A stretch of DNA of 64,000 nucleotides from Schizophyllum amplum (GCA_007026445.1 VDMD01000005.1:186001-250000); one strand, 5' to 3'; shown: positions 36,701 through 50,105, numbered from the stretch's first letter. A program made the numbers and translations. Notes: generated by a model not told the origin, from the sequence alone.

Positions 36701-36879
36701 AAGAGATCTGAGATGCAGATCGCGATCTGGCCGTTCGGGGATAGGACGAGGAACGCATATTAATAGCGTTCGATCAGGCTTGGGAGGGAATATAAACAGC
36801 GCCATCGGCAGCCTGTTTTTCGTCGCCCTCGCTGCCCTTGCCCCCTGCTAGCTGCTCGTCCTTCTTGTCTCCTCCCGCC
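30730..36879. other. gene desert right of the foldback element
   Basis: More than 6 kb without a supported gene. A G/C-rich stretch at about 34,955-35,075 contains several degenerate copies of a GGCCCAT-GGCGGGG unit. Long frames at 31,147-31,989, 34,668-35,285 and 36,103-36,657 lack domain patterns and intron logic. The last 100 bases are the ECL1-like promoter. Confidence 0.5.
36791..36797 (+). promoter_or_regulatory. TATA box of the ECL1-like gene
   Basis: TATAAAC lies 89 bases before the ATG at 36,880. Confidence 0.5.
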
Positions 36880-37922
36880 ATGTCGTGTGCAATGGATATG
36901 GATTGGTGTCTCGCCTGCAGCCGCCATCTCGTATGTCATCTCCACGTTGTCCCCCACGCCCCGCTCACCCCATCCAGGAGGAGGACGCCGAGTTCGGCCA
37001 GTACTGCTCCTTCGAGTGCCAGGCAGCCGCCTCCCCCGCATTCCCCGTCTCGCATCCCGTCTTTGTCGACGAATCCCCAGAGCCCAGCTGCTCGGACGAA
37101 GACGAGGACGACGAAGACATCTTCCACTACATCGAGTCCCGCGCCCCACACCCGCCCCCTCTCTTCTCCGGCGAGCGCATGGGCTCGGACGGCTGGATCT
37201 ACCACTGGGCAGCCACTGTTGACGCCGGTGCACCAGCAGCACCTCCAGCAGTACCATACAGCCCACCATCATCTTCCGCCCCCACGTCCTCCGCATCATC
37301 TTCCCGCTCATCTCTGGCCGCGCCCTCCCCCACCGCCCCGCACGCGCTCTGCCAGCCGTGCCAGCGGCCGATCCCGCCCACCCTTTGCATGTCAAACTAC
37401 AACAGCACGCGGTCGGACCCCTCCCTCCTCGACATGAGCAGCAGCGCCCACATTGCTGCGATCTCCATCAACAGCCGCGCATGCGAGCCGTCTGCAAGCA
37501 TCGGCCGGCCCTCATTCACCGACTCCTCACTGGCGACGCCTGGCTCGTCTCCTCTACCCGTGCCCGTGGCACCCCTCGCGCAGAAGCCGTCTGTCCTTGC
37601 CGCCGTCGCCTCGCATGTGCGCTCCTGGATCGGCGAAGCGGGCCCACTGCGGCGCAGCCAGTCGCGAGACGTGCTGCCGCGAGAATCCCCGGTGCTCCCG
37701 CTGGGCGCCCCGCCAACCGTGAAAACCTCACGGACCTCCAGCCTCACACCGCCGTTCGACGACGAGAACACGGCGCCGTGGTGGCCGCGGAAGGATGCGA
37801 CTTGGGGCAAGCACACGCTTGTCGGTCCCACACGAGGCCTCCACGCGACCATCCAGCTCCCGCTGCGGCCACAGGACCCGTTCAACGCCCGCGGCCGGCG
37901 ACAGACTCGCGCCGTCGCATAG
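36880..37922 (+). CDS. ECL1-type zinc-binding protein (life-span regulatory factor family)
   Basis: Exon 1 (36,880-36,930) encodes MSCAMDMDWCLACSRHL; a 47-base intron follows (gtatgt...ccag) and exon 2 (36,978-37,922) continues EEDAEFGQYCSFECQ. Together this gives the C-x2-C ... C-x3-C signature at the extreme N-terminus that marks ECL1-type proteins, small fungal regulators linked in yeasts to chronological life span and stress or zinc response. The rest of the 331-residue protein is disordered: an acidic run (CSDEDEDDEDIFHYIE), Ser/Pro-rich stretches, and a short C-terminal block (WWPRKDATWGKHTLVGPTRG). It is longer than yeast ECL1, as is usual in basidiomycetes. The assignment rests on the Cys signature; the regulatory role is inferred from the family. 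Confidence 0.7.
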
Positions 37923-40900
37923 GCACCCCATGCATCGCATCCGCCTCTCCTCTCTCTCTCCCACTATAGACGTCCCAGCTTTTGCATATCCCCCAAAATG
38001 GACTCCATGGACTCGCTTATCTTCTACCTGACGGGCATCGCCCCACGACCACCGCTCATGCCTTGCCTCTCTGCTCCTTGCGCGTCGCAGGACGTGTATA
38101 CGTACATATGCCGCTCCACCGCCCGCCCAACCCCCACCCTCCTTCATCTTCGTTTGTTGTCGCGGCGCCTCCCCTCGCTGTTGCCTCTCACCTTGCGGCA
38201 TACCACCGCCGCCCGCCGCCGGCCCTTGTTGCAAAATCTACCCACCCTTCGCATTATGGAATCCATCCCTTTTCCTGCTCATCACGATTTTATTATATAC
38301 ATACATCCCGCAATCTCCTGCATAGACGCACCGTGTACTCTACTTGCTTATCGACCACCCCGTCGCTGTTCTGACTACCTGTCGCAGTCTGGGCTCGCTG
38401 ACCTCGCACGTCTCGATTCTAACTCGACTTACCCCACCTACCTGACTGCCCATGTCTGTACTACCATAGGCGAATTGAGAGCGCCGCACTGCTAGATTTT
38501 CCTCTCATATTTTCGCCGCGAATTGTGAGATCTGAGTCATCTGAAGGTTCGTACGTTCAAAGCCCGGAACTTTGAGAATTCGTGGCCGTGAATGCAGAAG
38601 CTTTCCCGTCCTGGTGTTGCAGCGCCAGTCCCCCGTGACCGATCACCGCCAACGGCTCGATGGTGCGACAGCGGAGGGGGGAGCGAGGCGCGGCCAGATT
38701 GGCGCCTTGCGAGCCGGTGTGACCGAGCGTTGGGAGGGACGGTTTGGGCCATGGCGCGATAACGTTCAGAACCAGAACACAAGACTGCTTGGAGCCGGAA
38801 CGATGGCGTACGAGGCCAGAACGGGCACAGCGAGAGCGAGAAGCCGCCAGTATGCGCAGCTGCGCCCCCCGTATGCGCTGTACTCGAAGATCGTCCCATA
38901 CTACACGACTCGGCCGGGGCAGAAGACCAACTTAGAACGGGAGTCGACGCGCATCTTGTGTATACTCGCATCTTTGTATTGGGCCTGGAGTGGGACAAGT
39001 ATACACAGCACAGAAGGTGGACTTGTGTAGTAGAGTACGTGATACGTACGCGACATAGTCCAGATCAACACAGCGGGTGCAAGATCAGCATAGGAAGACG
39101 GCGAGATGAACGTAGGAAAGGTGCGAGATCGACATACAGCGGGCAGAAGATTTCGCCCGTGTAGAGGGACTGAATGCGAGTCAAACATAGACAGAGCTAG
39201 TCGGATATCGAAAGGGGCCACGAGATCAGCGGGGGGGGAGGGTCATCCATCGGCTTTCGCCTGATAGTAGGGGGCAGAGCGCCGGACAGTCGACGGCAAA
39301 CGCCTGGCGCGCCTGACGGTGGGAGGGAGCGCGCATCATGGGGGCACCCGCCAAGCCACTACGCCCACGACGGTCGGGTGCCTTCCCGATCGTTGGGCGG
39401 CGCGGCAGGAGCGCACTGGACCGGTAGACATTGCGCTCCTTCTACTGCAGGGACAGTGACGGCAGACGAGGGTTCTGAAAGAGGAGTCGGACGCCAGGTT
39501 TGAAGCAAAGTTGGAGTTGAAGTGACCCGTGACGCGCCAAAGTCACGAGACTGAGGTTGAAGTCTGCGACGAGGAGTGGTGCCCGTCGTGCGTGCGCGCT
39601 CGAACGGCGATGTCCTCCTCCTCGGAACCCAATCGTCCATCTATCGCCTCCTTTCCTGCAAGACCATACTCCCTCGCCCCACTCACCGCGCGGATAAGTA
39701 CGAGGGGGCGATGCGCCATGACGCTGTCCACCCACGGCATGATCAGCAGCGCGATGGTGCACGAAGTGTACGAGCGGCGGACGAATGGCAAAGGAATGGT
39801 GCGCGAATGCGATTGATGGTGGGCAAATGCGCTGCGATACGTAGCGCGCATGCTCCACGGGGCGCGGTTTGCCTTTTGCGGCGCACCTGGGTGTGACCTT
39901 CTGCGCCCGGCGCCGTGACATGCGTGCGGTTCGAGTTCGGGGGATCTTGTGCGAGCTCGGCGTGATCTTCCCGTTCTCTTGAGTGCTGGGCGCGATTTTG
40001 GTTGAGCTGGGCGCGATCTTGGGCGAGCTCGACGCCATCTTGAGGATGATGCCCATCTTCTGCGTATCCGGCACGTACTAATCCATATGCGGCGTGTTGG
40101 TGACCTCGAGGCGAACGCGTGGGATTGGGGGCGACAGAGGGTGGGAAGGAGCTGCGAAGAAGGGCGAGAGGACGTGGGAGGATGACAGGATGGTGCTGAG
40201 AAGGCCACAAGAAAGAAGGACAAGAGGATGGCGGAAGGGCAAAAGGAAGACGAGGGAGGACCAGAGAAGAGCAGAGGACGACCAGAAGATGAAGCTTTGG
40301 AGAAACCGTCATCTGAGCAACGAGCAGATGACGAGAGACTGGCAGTACGGCAGTCGAAAGACGAGTCAGATACCGCAAGCGTCCTCTGAACTTCGAAGCC
40401 AAGAGGCGCGCTGTAGCCAAGACCAGATTTACCGGAGAAGAAGCTCACCCCGACCGGCACTCCTGTGTGCCCCGTTTCGTTGAGGACTTGTCGGCTATCG
40501 CTTTGGAATGGATGGGCCCGGGTGAGGTTATATCTACTGTGTACCGTGCGGACAAAATCACCCGAAGCGCGCCTGCGTGCAGCGCAGGCGCTGCGGTTTG
40601 TGGGCGTCTACTAGGGCGGTCTGCGGGCGTAAATGCGAGTGCCACACGACACGTGCATATGGGAAAAGGCCACGCATCTGTCTGCACTTATTCGCTGGAG
40701 AACTTCTGAAATCTGAACTGACGCGGACGTACGTGTGGTACCGGCGTAGCCATCCACGCAGGCCCCGAAAGCTGCGCCGAGTCCTACCTGTCGGTCCTCA
40801 CCATCGTCGAGGTGCTGGTCACTAGTACCTGCCGTCGGGCTCAGCTCCAGACCAAGCGAATTGAAGTGGCAGATACGGGTACCATAGCGGTCTTGGGAGC

Positions 40901-43619
40901 CAGATAGCGTATACGCTCACCCTCCCTGTGCGCTGCGCCTCGCAGCGCTTGTCCAAAGGTCCTTCTTCTCTTTTTGCCCAGATGATGCCGCATCACCGGA
41001 AGGGGGACCTGGCGCGCGCGTGTCATGATAAGCCCGAATGGCACAAGCCACACAGAGGCCCTCCTTTGGAGCGCGGCTTCTGAACGTGAGGCGGCCGCCA
41101 GAGTGCCTGATTCCGATATTTCGCGGCCAGAGTGCTCGAGATCGAGATATGACCAAGAAGTAAGCTGTTTTGCGGTGACGATACAAGGTGTCTTCCTGGG
41201 GAGAAAGGACGCTCGTTCATGCCGCAAGGTGGGCGTACTGGGCAACGAAGTAAATAGAAAGGCGTCGCCGCGGAGACAGATGAGTCTGATGACGATGAGA
41301 TTGTCTCCTTTGCCTCCGGGACGAGGACGAGGGTCGACTAGGGGTAGCTGCATAACCTGCGTCATCGTACTTGGTGGGCGCGCGCATGGGAAATCTGCAC
41401 GAGGGGCAGGCGCACGCGATCGCGAGCAACGCCGCTGACTTGAACTTTTCGGTCCGTCGCTGGTCCGTCGTCCGATATCCCACGGTTCGAACGGTCCACG
41501 TGAGGTGCCGGCCCTCGCTGTGGTGAAGAGTGCCTGCGCCGGGCGCATCAAATCAAGTCTCAAAACTTGTCAAAAGCATTCATAAATCCCGATCTCTTTC
41601 CAGAATCTGCAGTGATAAGCCTGCCCGATGATGAATTTAACGCCACGATCTGTGCTCGGCAGGGTCGCTGTGTCGCTTGATGGACTGCCGGGAAGCGCCT
41701 TGAGGGCTGATTCAGACCGTTGAGCTCAGCGAAGTTCCGTCAGCTCAGCATCAAGAAGCTCAGACGGCCAAAGAATCCGAACACTCACTGCTAATTTTCG
41801 CGAATGTCTTGACGCGACAAACGGCGCGATACATTCATCATTTCTTGCTGACTCTAGCACACGAACGATTGCCTCAGCGCGCTTAGCTTTATTGAAAGAA
41901 AGCTGAGGCCTGAGGCGCATTGCATAAGCATACTGAAGACTTCATTCTCTTGTCAAATGGCGAGACCGGCAGCAGACCTTGAGGCAAGAGCTTCAAGGAA
42001 AGCTAGTTCATATAATCTCTGTCGACCAGTGCCAATATGTTCGCGGAACCGTCAAGTGGTGATCTAAGACAATCGTGAGCTCGAAGAGCATGTCCGTGAT
42101 GGATGGGTGTTGGACGTGCCTCAGCGGTATCGGCGCAATGCAATTACATGGACTCATGGCGGGCTTCATGTACGCCGTTGGCGGGGTAGCATCTAGAGAC
42201 AAGGTTCGCGTATTCAAAGCATCATTGGAAGACAAGGTGTGCCTACCAGATGACTTTTCTGCGAGAGTAGGCGCGGAAAGCTTCCCGAGTTCGCACTCTG
42301 CGTTGTTCCGGCGTCGACCTCCGATGCGGACAAAGAGGAGGGCGACTGTCATTGTACAGCCTCGTCAAGATTCCCACTGATCAACGGTCAGCATAGATTA
42401 TACACGCACCGCAACGCGCCTATCGAGTTGGACTGAAGGCCGAACACGCCCCATCACGCCTTCGCGGGAGGGGCGCTGTCTGTGAGAAGGAAATGTCCAC
42501 TAGCGTCGGATGTTCCTAGGATACCAGGCTAGCCAGACCACGAGGAGACGGGCTGTTATAGCCGCGAATACGATGAGCTGTCACCGTATTATCATAGCCA
42601 CGAGGACGAGTAAGCCCGCTCATTCGAGTTCATATTGTATTGAGATCGAGTCACTTGAGGTCCGGTTGAGGTCTGTCACAGACGATTGGCTCAGGACGTA
42701 TGCACAGGGTCCATACGGTCTACTGAGGTTCCCGCAGGCCACGCAGAGCCCATCCAGTTACGCGCAGCGATCCCGAAAGCAGATTATAGGATCGGAGAAG
42801 CAGCGGTCCTTGCAGATAGGTCAGGCCACAGAGGCGCACGGTCTTCGTGCTGTGAGCGTACCAAAGCCTTGCGAGGCCAGCTGCGAAGTACGAGAAAGTA
42901 CCTGCTGCTTTTGGGCAACGTCAATATTGCGCAGATCGCCGTGATTTCGGGTTTTTCTGTTACGTTGCGGTGTCCACGTAAGTAGTACCAGTGGAAAGGC
43001 CGATGATGAAGAGAGTTGTCCAAGCCTGCTCAATGCAGGGTCTCACTCAGGAGCGGAAGCTGGCAGACTGCAATGATATCTGATCCCAAACCGTTGCGGA
43101 CTCCGGAGACTCGAGAACAGGAGAACTCAGAAAAAAGGAAGCAGAACGTTAACGGAACTCTCCGAGCACATGATTCAGACGCGGAGTATGCCGACAGTCT
43201 TTGTCCCAAACCACCAACTCCGTTGCGCCTGGTGTCCTCAAGAGTCGAACCTTGCATACGCAGCTGTTTGTAGCGATCAATAAATGACTTGGAGGAACCA
43301 AGCTTACCTCTGCCAGGAATACTGGACATACGCGTACGCAGACCTCGCTTGAGCCGTGCTTCGAGCATCAAACGGGCAAGGCCGAGTGATCAAGCCAATC
43401 TTACCGCGGTACATAGGCCCTTCTCCTTCTTTCTGAACTCTCTATCCTGGCGCGCTCACACGCGGGGCGCCCGAGAACATCGGAATCCAACAGTATCTCC
43501 CTTCAGTAAGTCGTATACTCGCCCGAGGAACGTTTCATGACTTCCTATGGAGCTTCGGAAGCTCAGGCAGTGGCGCCCACAGCGCTCGGCCCTGCGAACA
43601 TATTTCTACTACTAGCGTG
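37923..43619. other. gene-poor stretch before nitronate monooxygenase
   Basis: The first 600 bases are probably the ECL1-like 3' untranslated region (pyrimidine-rich). Beyond that no gene can be supported over about 5 kb. Long minus-strand frames at 39,543-40,460 and 40,841-41,563 are Arg/Ser-rich without domain pattern. Frames on both strands at 42,008-42,380 look slightly coding-like but have no family resemblance. Confidence 0.5.
39940..40045. repeat. degenerate tandem repeat of about 24 bases
   Basis: Four imperfect copies of a GAGCTGGGCGCGATCTTGGG-type unit. On the minus strand this reads as the repeating peptide pattern KIAPSS, but no gene context supports translation. Confidence 0.5.
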
Positions 43620-45030
43620 ATGCCCGTCCCCGTGCAAGGCCTTCGGACGCGCCTGACTCAGCTGCTAAGTAATCTGTTTGATGCCCGTGCCTACCACTGC
43701 CTAGCTTACCTATGCTCTTGCAGATATTCGTACGCCCGTGATCTGTGCACCAATGGCGGGCGCCAGCGGTGGTAGGCTTTCTTGCTGCATACCGCTTCAA
43801 TTCCCCATTCTGAAGCGTATCAGGTGCGCTGGCCTCGGGATGTACCGTTGGCGGTGGCTTCGGACTCATCGGCGCAGGTATCTTGCTTTTTGCCGTTGCT
43901 GTCGGCGAGCATTGGTTCTGAAAACAGGCCTCCAGGCGCCGACCCTCCCGAGAAGCTCAGGGACGAATTGTCCCTTGCCACAAAAAACCTACCCGCTCGT
44001 CTTCCCGGCGCTCGTCTCCCAATAGGCGTAGGCTTTGTTGGGTGGCAGCTCGATGCCGCGCCACAGGCCACCGAACTCGTCCGCATGGCGCTTGAGCACC
44101 ATGTTGCCGCCATATGGCTTGCCTTCGGTACTAATGCCAGCCTTGCCAACTGGGCCCGTTTCATTCGTACCCACGAGCCGGACGACAAGCGCACACAAAT
44201 ATTCTTTCAGACCGCCTCTCCCGAGGATGCGCGTACTGCCGTGAATGAATGGGATGTGGACATCGTTGTTGCCCAAGGTATGTGCTGGTTTGCCACCGCC
44301 ATCACATACGCACGCCGAATAAGCTTACATGGCGCGTAGGTTGCGAATCAGGCGGGCACGGCTTCGCGGATGCACCTCCTATAATAACGCTACTGCCTGC
44401 GATGCGGGCGGCACTGCCTGATCATGTACCGGTCTTGGTGGCTGGAGGCCTCGCTTTAGGCAGCCAGCTTGCCTGTATGCTCGCCATGGGCGCATCTGGT
44501 GCAGTCTTCGGCACTCGTTTTCTGCTCACGCCGGAGAGCAAGTATTCGGATCTCAGCGCCACGCGCTTCTCTCCGCCAATTCCCAGTCTACGATGCGCAC
44601 CATGGCGTTTGACCACGCGCGGGGCACGCTTGGCTGGCCGGCTGGCGTCGACGGCCGGGGGCTGCGGAACGGTAAGTCCCGCGCTACCTAAGCAAATACG
44701 CGGAGTTGGGTCTGAATGGAAGTCGGAAGTGAATTGACTATCTGCTTCTAGATACTGTCGCTGACTTTGAAAACGGCGATGACCATGAAGAGATACGCCG
44801 CAAATATCGCAGTGCGGTGGAGCAGAACGACACCAGTCGTACCATTGTGTGGGCGGGTACAGGCGTCGGCCTCATGGAGACCGTCAAGCCAGCCAAGGTG
44901 CGCTACCAATTTCCCTCTCGCTTTCAATGTGTTGCTCCATTAACAAATGAAGGATGTTGTGGAGGAGCTCCATGCGGATTGCGTTCGCCATCTGGGAGCA
45001 GTAACTCGTGTTTGTATCCCCACTCAGTAG
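43620..45030 (+). CDS. nitronate monooxygenase (2-nitropropane dioxygenase family), with a probable frameshift
   Basis: Exon 1 (43,620-43,668) and exon 2 (43,724-43,771) join to LTQLLNIRTPVICAPMAGAS, the flavin-domain start of the family; the next exons give ASGCTVGGGFGLIGAG, PIGVGFVGWQLD, and, over an intron at about 44,278-44,340, CESGGHGFADAPPI, with the His of the GGH motif. VLVAGGLALGSQLACMLAMG and GTRFLLTPESKYSDL follow (FMN phosphate site). These FMN enzymes oxidise alkyl nitronates to carbonyl compounds and nitrite. At about 44,550 the conserved continuation (RTMAFDHARGTLGWPAGVDG) moves to another frame by one base, with no intron possible, so the gene has a one-base indel there. The C-terminal exons (VADFENGDDHEEIRRKYRSA ... 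stop 45,028-45,030) are otherwise normal. Confidence 0.8.
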
Positions 45031-45279
45031 TTGCGGCATACCGTACGACATCTTGCAGAAGGCTGGAAGGCCTTCATGCTGGAGCATGTTATTCACTATC
45101 AAAGCTCGATAAGTTCCGTCCTCAGAACCTCTTTGCAGTGCAAAGCAATAAGGGAATTGATATGGTACATACGTGAATCTATGTACGGTACGACAACATT
45201 TACTTGCGATGAGACAGATATACATTTTACAATCGACGAGCGGCGTCGAGCTCATTTCTTCGTTCCCGTCATCACCAAT

Positions 45280-48200
45280 TAGTGCACGATCTCCACCGTC
45301 AAGTCGCCTTGGTTGATAGAGTCGCCTGACGCTGTCGTCAGCGACGGCGCCGCCCTACACGAAACAAGAAGCATACCTTCGTGCACCACAACACGCTTGA
45401 CGTGACCTGATACAGGCGCCGTGACCGCGGACTCCATCTGCAAAGATAGTCAGAACTGTATCCGACGAATATAGGGCGGCTCTAGGCTTACCTTCATGGC
45501 GCTTAGGACTGTACATGGGAGATGGATCATCAGAAAGGCGTGCACAAGGGAGTACGAGATACGCACCACACACGGGGTCGCCCTTCTTGATCTCCTGGCC
45601 CTCCTTCACCCGCACCTCGACCACCACACCCGACATGGGAGCACCGACCGAACCGGGCTCGTTCGTCGCCTTCTCACGCGAGACGGTCTCGACAGCAGAG
45701 TTCTTGTCCTCGACAGCAACAGCCCGGATTTCACCGTTGACCTCGAACCATACGTCACGCTGCGCCTGACCCTCAACCACGGGGCCGACGGCCATGAGAC
45801 GGATGATCAACGTCTTGCCCTTCTCGATGGAGATGTGCATCTCTTCGCCCACGTCCGGACGGCCGAGGAAATAGCGCGTGGGGATGACGCTGTACCATGT
45901 TGTGAATATGCGATAAGGATTGGCGCCATTCATCCCAAACATACCTCAAGTCGCCATACTTCTCCAAGAACTGCTGGAACTCCTCGAAGACCTGCACAGC
46001 CAGTGAGCACACAGAAAGCACGGAAACAAAGCAGCACGTACCTTCGGGTACATCACATACGACGTGACGTCCGCGTCTGTGATGTGCTTGCCAAACTTGC
46101 TCCTCAAGTCCGCCTTGATCTTCTTGAAGTCGAGCGGGTCCATCGTCGTACCGGGACGACCATCGATACGGGGCTTGTTGCGGATGATGTGCGTGCGCAA
46201 AGGCTCCGGGAACCCGCCAACAGGCTGCCCAAGATACCCCTGGAAAAACTCCACGACAGACGACGGGAAGTCGAGGCTCTCCGCGCGGTCAAGCACGTCC
46301 TTCTTGGAGAAGTTGTTCGACGTCATCCACTGCGCGAAGTCGCCCACGACCTTGGAGGACGGCGTGACCTAAGGCGCGAGATAGGCTGTCAGACCATGGA
46401 AGATTGCGTGAAGTCACATTTGTGCTACCTTGATGATGTTTCCACACTATCGATATCGTCAGTCCCATGTTCGATCTGAGCTTATCCATGACCCACCAGC
46501 TCGTTGGCCTCGATGTACTTCTGCTTGATGACTGCGGAACCATTAGCATTGCGATGGACCAGAAGGAGATCTCAATACATACTCGACCACTGCGTCCCCA
46601 AGCCAAGCTGCGCAGCTTGGAACTAGATGACAGCCATGTCAGCAATCTTCCATTCCATCACGACCGGAAGAAACTCGCCATCAAGTTCGTGTACTGGCCA
46701 CCCGGCATCTCGTGGTCGAACACAGAGGAGTCGGACGCGCGGACGTTTGCCTCGAAGCAGCTGTAGAGCATGCGGACTTGCGACCAGTACAGGTTCAGCG
46801 CCTGGATGTCGTCGTAGCGAATACCCGTCCCGAGCTTCGTCTGCTCGAGCGCCATGCAAACGGCGCCCATGGACGGCTGCGAGGTCAGACCGGACATGCC
46901 TATCCAGCCAGATCAGTCGTATTCTTGTCGCGGGCAATGGAGCAACTCACTATCGATCGCGACGTCAACAACGTCCGCGCCTGCGGCGGCGCATGCCAGC
47001 ATGCTGGCAGCAGCAATGCCGGCAGTGTCGTGAGAGTGAACATGTATAGGAAGGTCGGGGTACTTCTCGCGAATAGTACCGATGAGCCTGCAAAGCGGTA
47101 AGTGGGTGGTTTCGTATGCACGAGTATCACTCGTGTGGATGGGTGGTGGTGACGTACAGCTTCGCCGCCTCCGGTTTCAGCAGACCCGCCATGTCCTTGA
47201 TACCGAGAACGTGGATGCCCTCAGTGACAAGCTGCTCGACGAAGTCGAGGTAGTACTGCAACGTGTACTTCGTCTCTTTCGGCGACGCAACGTCGCCGGA
47301 GTAGCAGACGACGGCCTCGCAGACGCCACCGGCCTTCTTGGCAGCATCGATACCGAGCTGCATCTGTTACGGAGTGAGAAAACTATTTATGGAGGAGGAA
47401 GAGGAGTTGCGCGAAAAAACATACGTTCTCAAAGTAGTTGAGGGAATCAAACACCCTGAAGATGTCGAGTCCATTCTGAACAGCCTTCTTTGAGAAATCG
47501 TAGATGGCGTTATCCCTGCAGAACATGATCAAAAATCTCCCAGCGTGCAAGTGCCACATAAGCAACGTACGGGTAGCTCGTGTACCCGACACCGTTGGCA
47601 CCACGGACGAGAGCCTGGAAGGGGATGTTGGGCACCAACTTCCTGAGTGTCCTCTGTCGAGATCATAAGCGTCGTACACTCCCGTCTACAGCTCCCCGAA
47701 ACGCACCAGACGCTCCCAAGGGTCCTCATACAAGAACCGCATCGCAACATCGAACGTCGCGCCACCCCAGCACTCCAAGCTGTACGCGTTCGACAGCGCC
47801 CAGCTCGTTTCCTTCGCAATGTTCACCATGTCGATCGTGCGCAGGCGCGTAGCGAGCAGACTCTGGTGGGCGTCACGCCACGTCGTGTCCATGATGAGGC
47901 AGCCCGGGTACTCGCGCACCGCCTTCGCGAACGCCTCGGGGCCCTTCTCGATGATGATGTTGCGCCAGCCGACGGTGCAGGGCTGCGATGTGTCGAGAGG
48001 GGGACCTGCGGGGTCGTCGCGGTTGTTGAAGGTCGGCACGACGATGTCGTCCTTGAGGCCAGGCTCGCCCTATTGACGGTGAGTTTCACGATCTACGGTT
48101 GTGAAGATACATGACGTACCACTTGGCCCTTGATAGAGCTGCCGTTGACGGCGAGGTCACCGAGATACGCAAGCAGCTTCTGTGCACGGTTCTGGCTCTG

Positions 48201-50105
48201 GACGAGCTTGAACAGATCAGGCGTGTCGTCGATGAACTGAAGTTCGGATATGAGTACAAATCCTGGAGTAGCAACTGCGAACTTACTGTCGTCCAGGTCT
48301 TGCCGCCAATGAAGACGTCGTGAGTCAGCAACCTGAACAGGAAGGGAATGTTCGTCTGGCAAAATCATCAGTTACTGGACCGCATGACACAAGAGGTTCA
48401 CACCGACCTTTACACCACGGATGCGGAATTCGACAAGCGCACGCAGCATCTTCCTGCGCGCAACCTCATACGTCGTACCGCTGACCGTGCACTTGACGAG
48501 CAGACTGTCGTAGTGCGGCGTGATCTGCGCACCAGCAAAGCCGGAGCTGGCGTCCAGACGAACACCATTACCACCGGCGCTGCGGTAGACCTCGATCTTG
48601 CCCGTGTCCGGCTGGAAGCTCTGCGACGCGTCTTCTGTGGTGATACGGCACTGGATGGCGAAGCCGCGCTTCGTAATGGCGTCCTGCGTCAGGCCGAGCT
48701 GGGGAAGGGTGGCACCAGCAGCAATCTGAATCTGCGCGGCGACGATGTCGATGCCGGTGATTTCCTCTGTGAAATGTTATAAGGCGAAGCTGAAGGTTTA
48801 CAGTGACAATGACTGACCGGTGATGGTGTGCTCGACCTGGATACGCGGGTTGATCTCGATGAAGTAGTGGCGACCCATCTGGTCGACGAGGAACTCCGCG
48901 GTACCTGCGTTCCTGTAGCCAACGCTCTTCGCGAGCTTGATGGCGTCCGAGAGGATGGCCTGACGGACCTCCTCGGGCAGGTGGGTCGCGGGCGCAACCT
49001 CAACAACCTTCTGATGACGACGCTGCACGGAACAGTCACGCTCAAATAGATGGATGGTGTTGCCCTGGGCATCAGCGAGGATCTGGACTTCAATGTGGCG
49101 CGGGCGCTCGAGGAAGCGCTCGATGAAGACGGTGCCGTCGCCGAAGGCGGACTTGGCCTCAGAGACCGCGCGCTCAAAGGCATCCTTGAAATCAGACTGC
49201 TCGCGGACGACACGCATACCACGGCCTCCACCACCCATAGCCGCCTTGATAATGACTGACGAAATGATGTGTTAGTCAATCACAGGCGCGATTGAGCATG
49301 CGCACGCACCTGGGAAACCGTACTCCTTGATGAATGAGTCGCCTGCCGTGTAGCTGGCGACTGGCCCAGGAGTACCCGGGACGACGGGGACACCGCAGCG
49401 CATGGCTGGCGAGGATGTCAGAGGGCGCTGGGGCATGCGATCACGGAATACATACCGAGCGTGCGCGCCTTCGTCTTGTCGCCGAGTCCATCGATGACCT
49501 CCGGGGACGGGCCAACGAAAGCAATGCCAGCTTGCTCGACCTTGCGCGCGAACTCCGCGTTCTCGGAGAGGAAGCCGTAGCTAGGGCGCCTATCAGATTT
49601 GTAGGACCGGCGCGATGTGATCGAACACGCACCCAGGATGGATCATATCGACCCCATGCTCGAGCGCGATGCGAATGATATCATCCTGCGCGAGATACGC
49701 AGCGACGGGCGTGAGACCCTTGCCGACCTGGTAGGCCTCATCGGACTGTAGACGCGTTAGTCGAGTATGTGCGCGGGGGGTGAGTCAAGCGCACCTTTTG
49801 CCTATGCGCAGATAGCCGATCTTCGTACGAGTAAATCGCAACGGTGTGCATCGCGAGCTCGTGGGACGTCCTGAAGACGCGGATAGCAATTTCCTGCATT
49901 TGGACATCAGTAATCGCGCGCGATGGCGCCCATCGCCACGCACACCGCGGTTCGCGACGAGGATCTTGGTCAACGGGCCGCTGTGGCCCGCTGCCTTCCT
50001 GCGCATCGTCTGGATGGAGTGGACGGGGGTGCCGGGCGCGCTGGGCGTCCCGGCAAACATGGCCGCAAGGCGCGGCGGGTGGAGGGTCGCCGGCGGGGTC
50101 GACAT
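45280..50105 (-). CDS. PYC1: pyruvate carboxylase
   Basis: Reading leftwards from ATG 50,105 the protein has a biotin carboxylase domain ([53 protein letters not shown]), the carboxyltransferase domain ([59 protein letters not shown]) and a C-terminal biotinyl domain with the AMKME motif. The biotin Lys in AMK is the last codon of one exon (about 45,495) and ME starts the next (about 45,436). About 1,190 residues, a normal length; more than a dozen introns of about 50 bases. The enzyme makes oxaloacetate from pyruvate, bicarbonate and ATP, feeding the TCA cycle and gluconeogenesis; the fungal enzyme is cytosolic, and no clear mitochondrial presequence is seen. The stop TAA is at 45,280-45,282. 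Confidence 0.95.

Noticed and set aside
37998..38495. Frame starting MDSMDSLIFYLTG after the ECL1-like gene
   Set aside because: More likely 3' untranslated sequence: pyrimidine-rich, low-complexity and without introns or family resemblance.
39543..40460. 305-residue minus-strand frame
   Set aside because: It overlaps a degenerate tandem repeat, is Arg/Ser-rich and has no recognisable domain.
40841..41563. 240-residue minus-strand frame
   Set aside because: No conserved motif, and equally long frames exist on the other strand.
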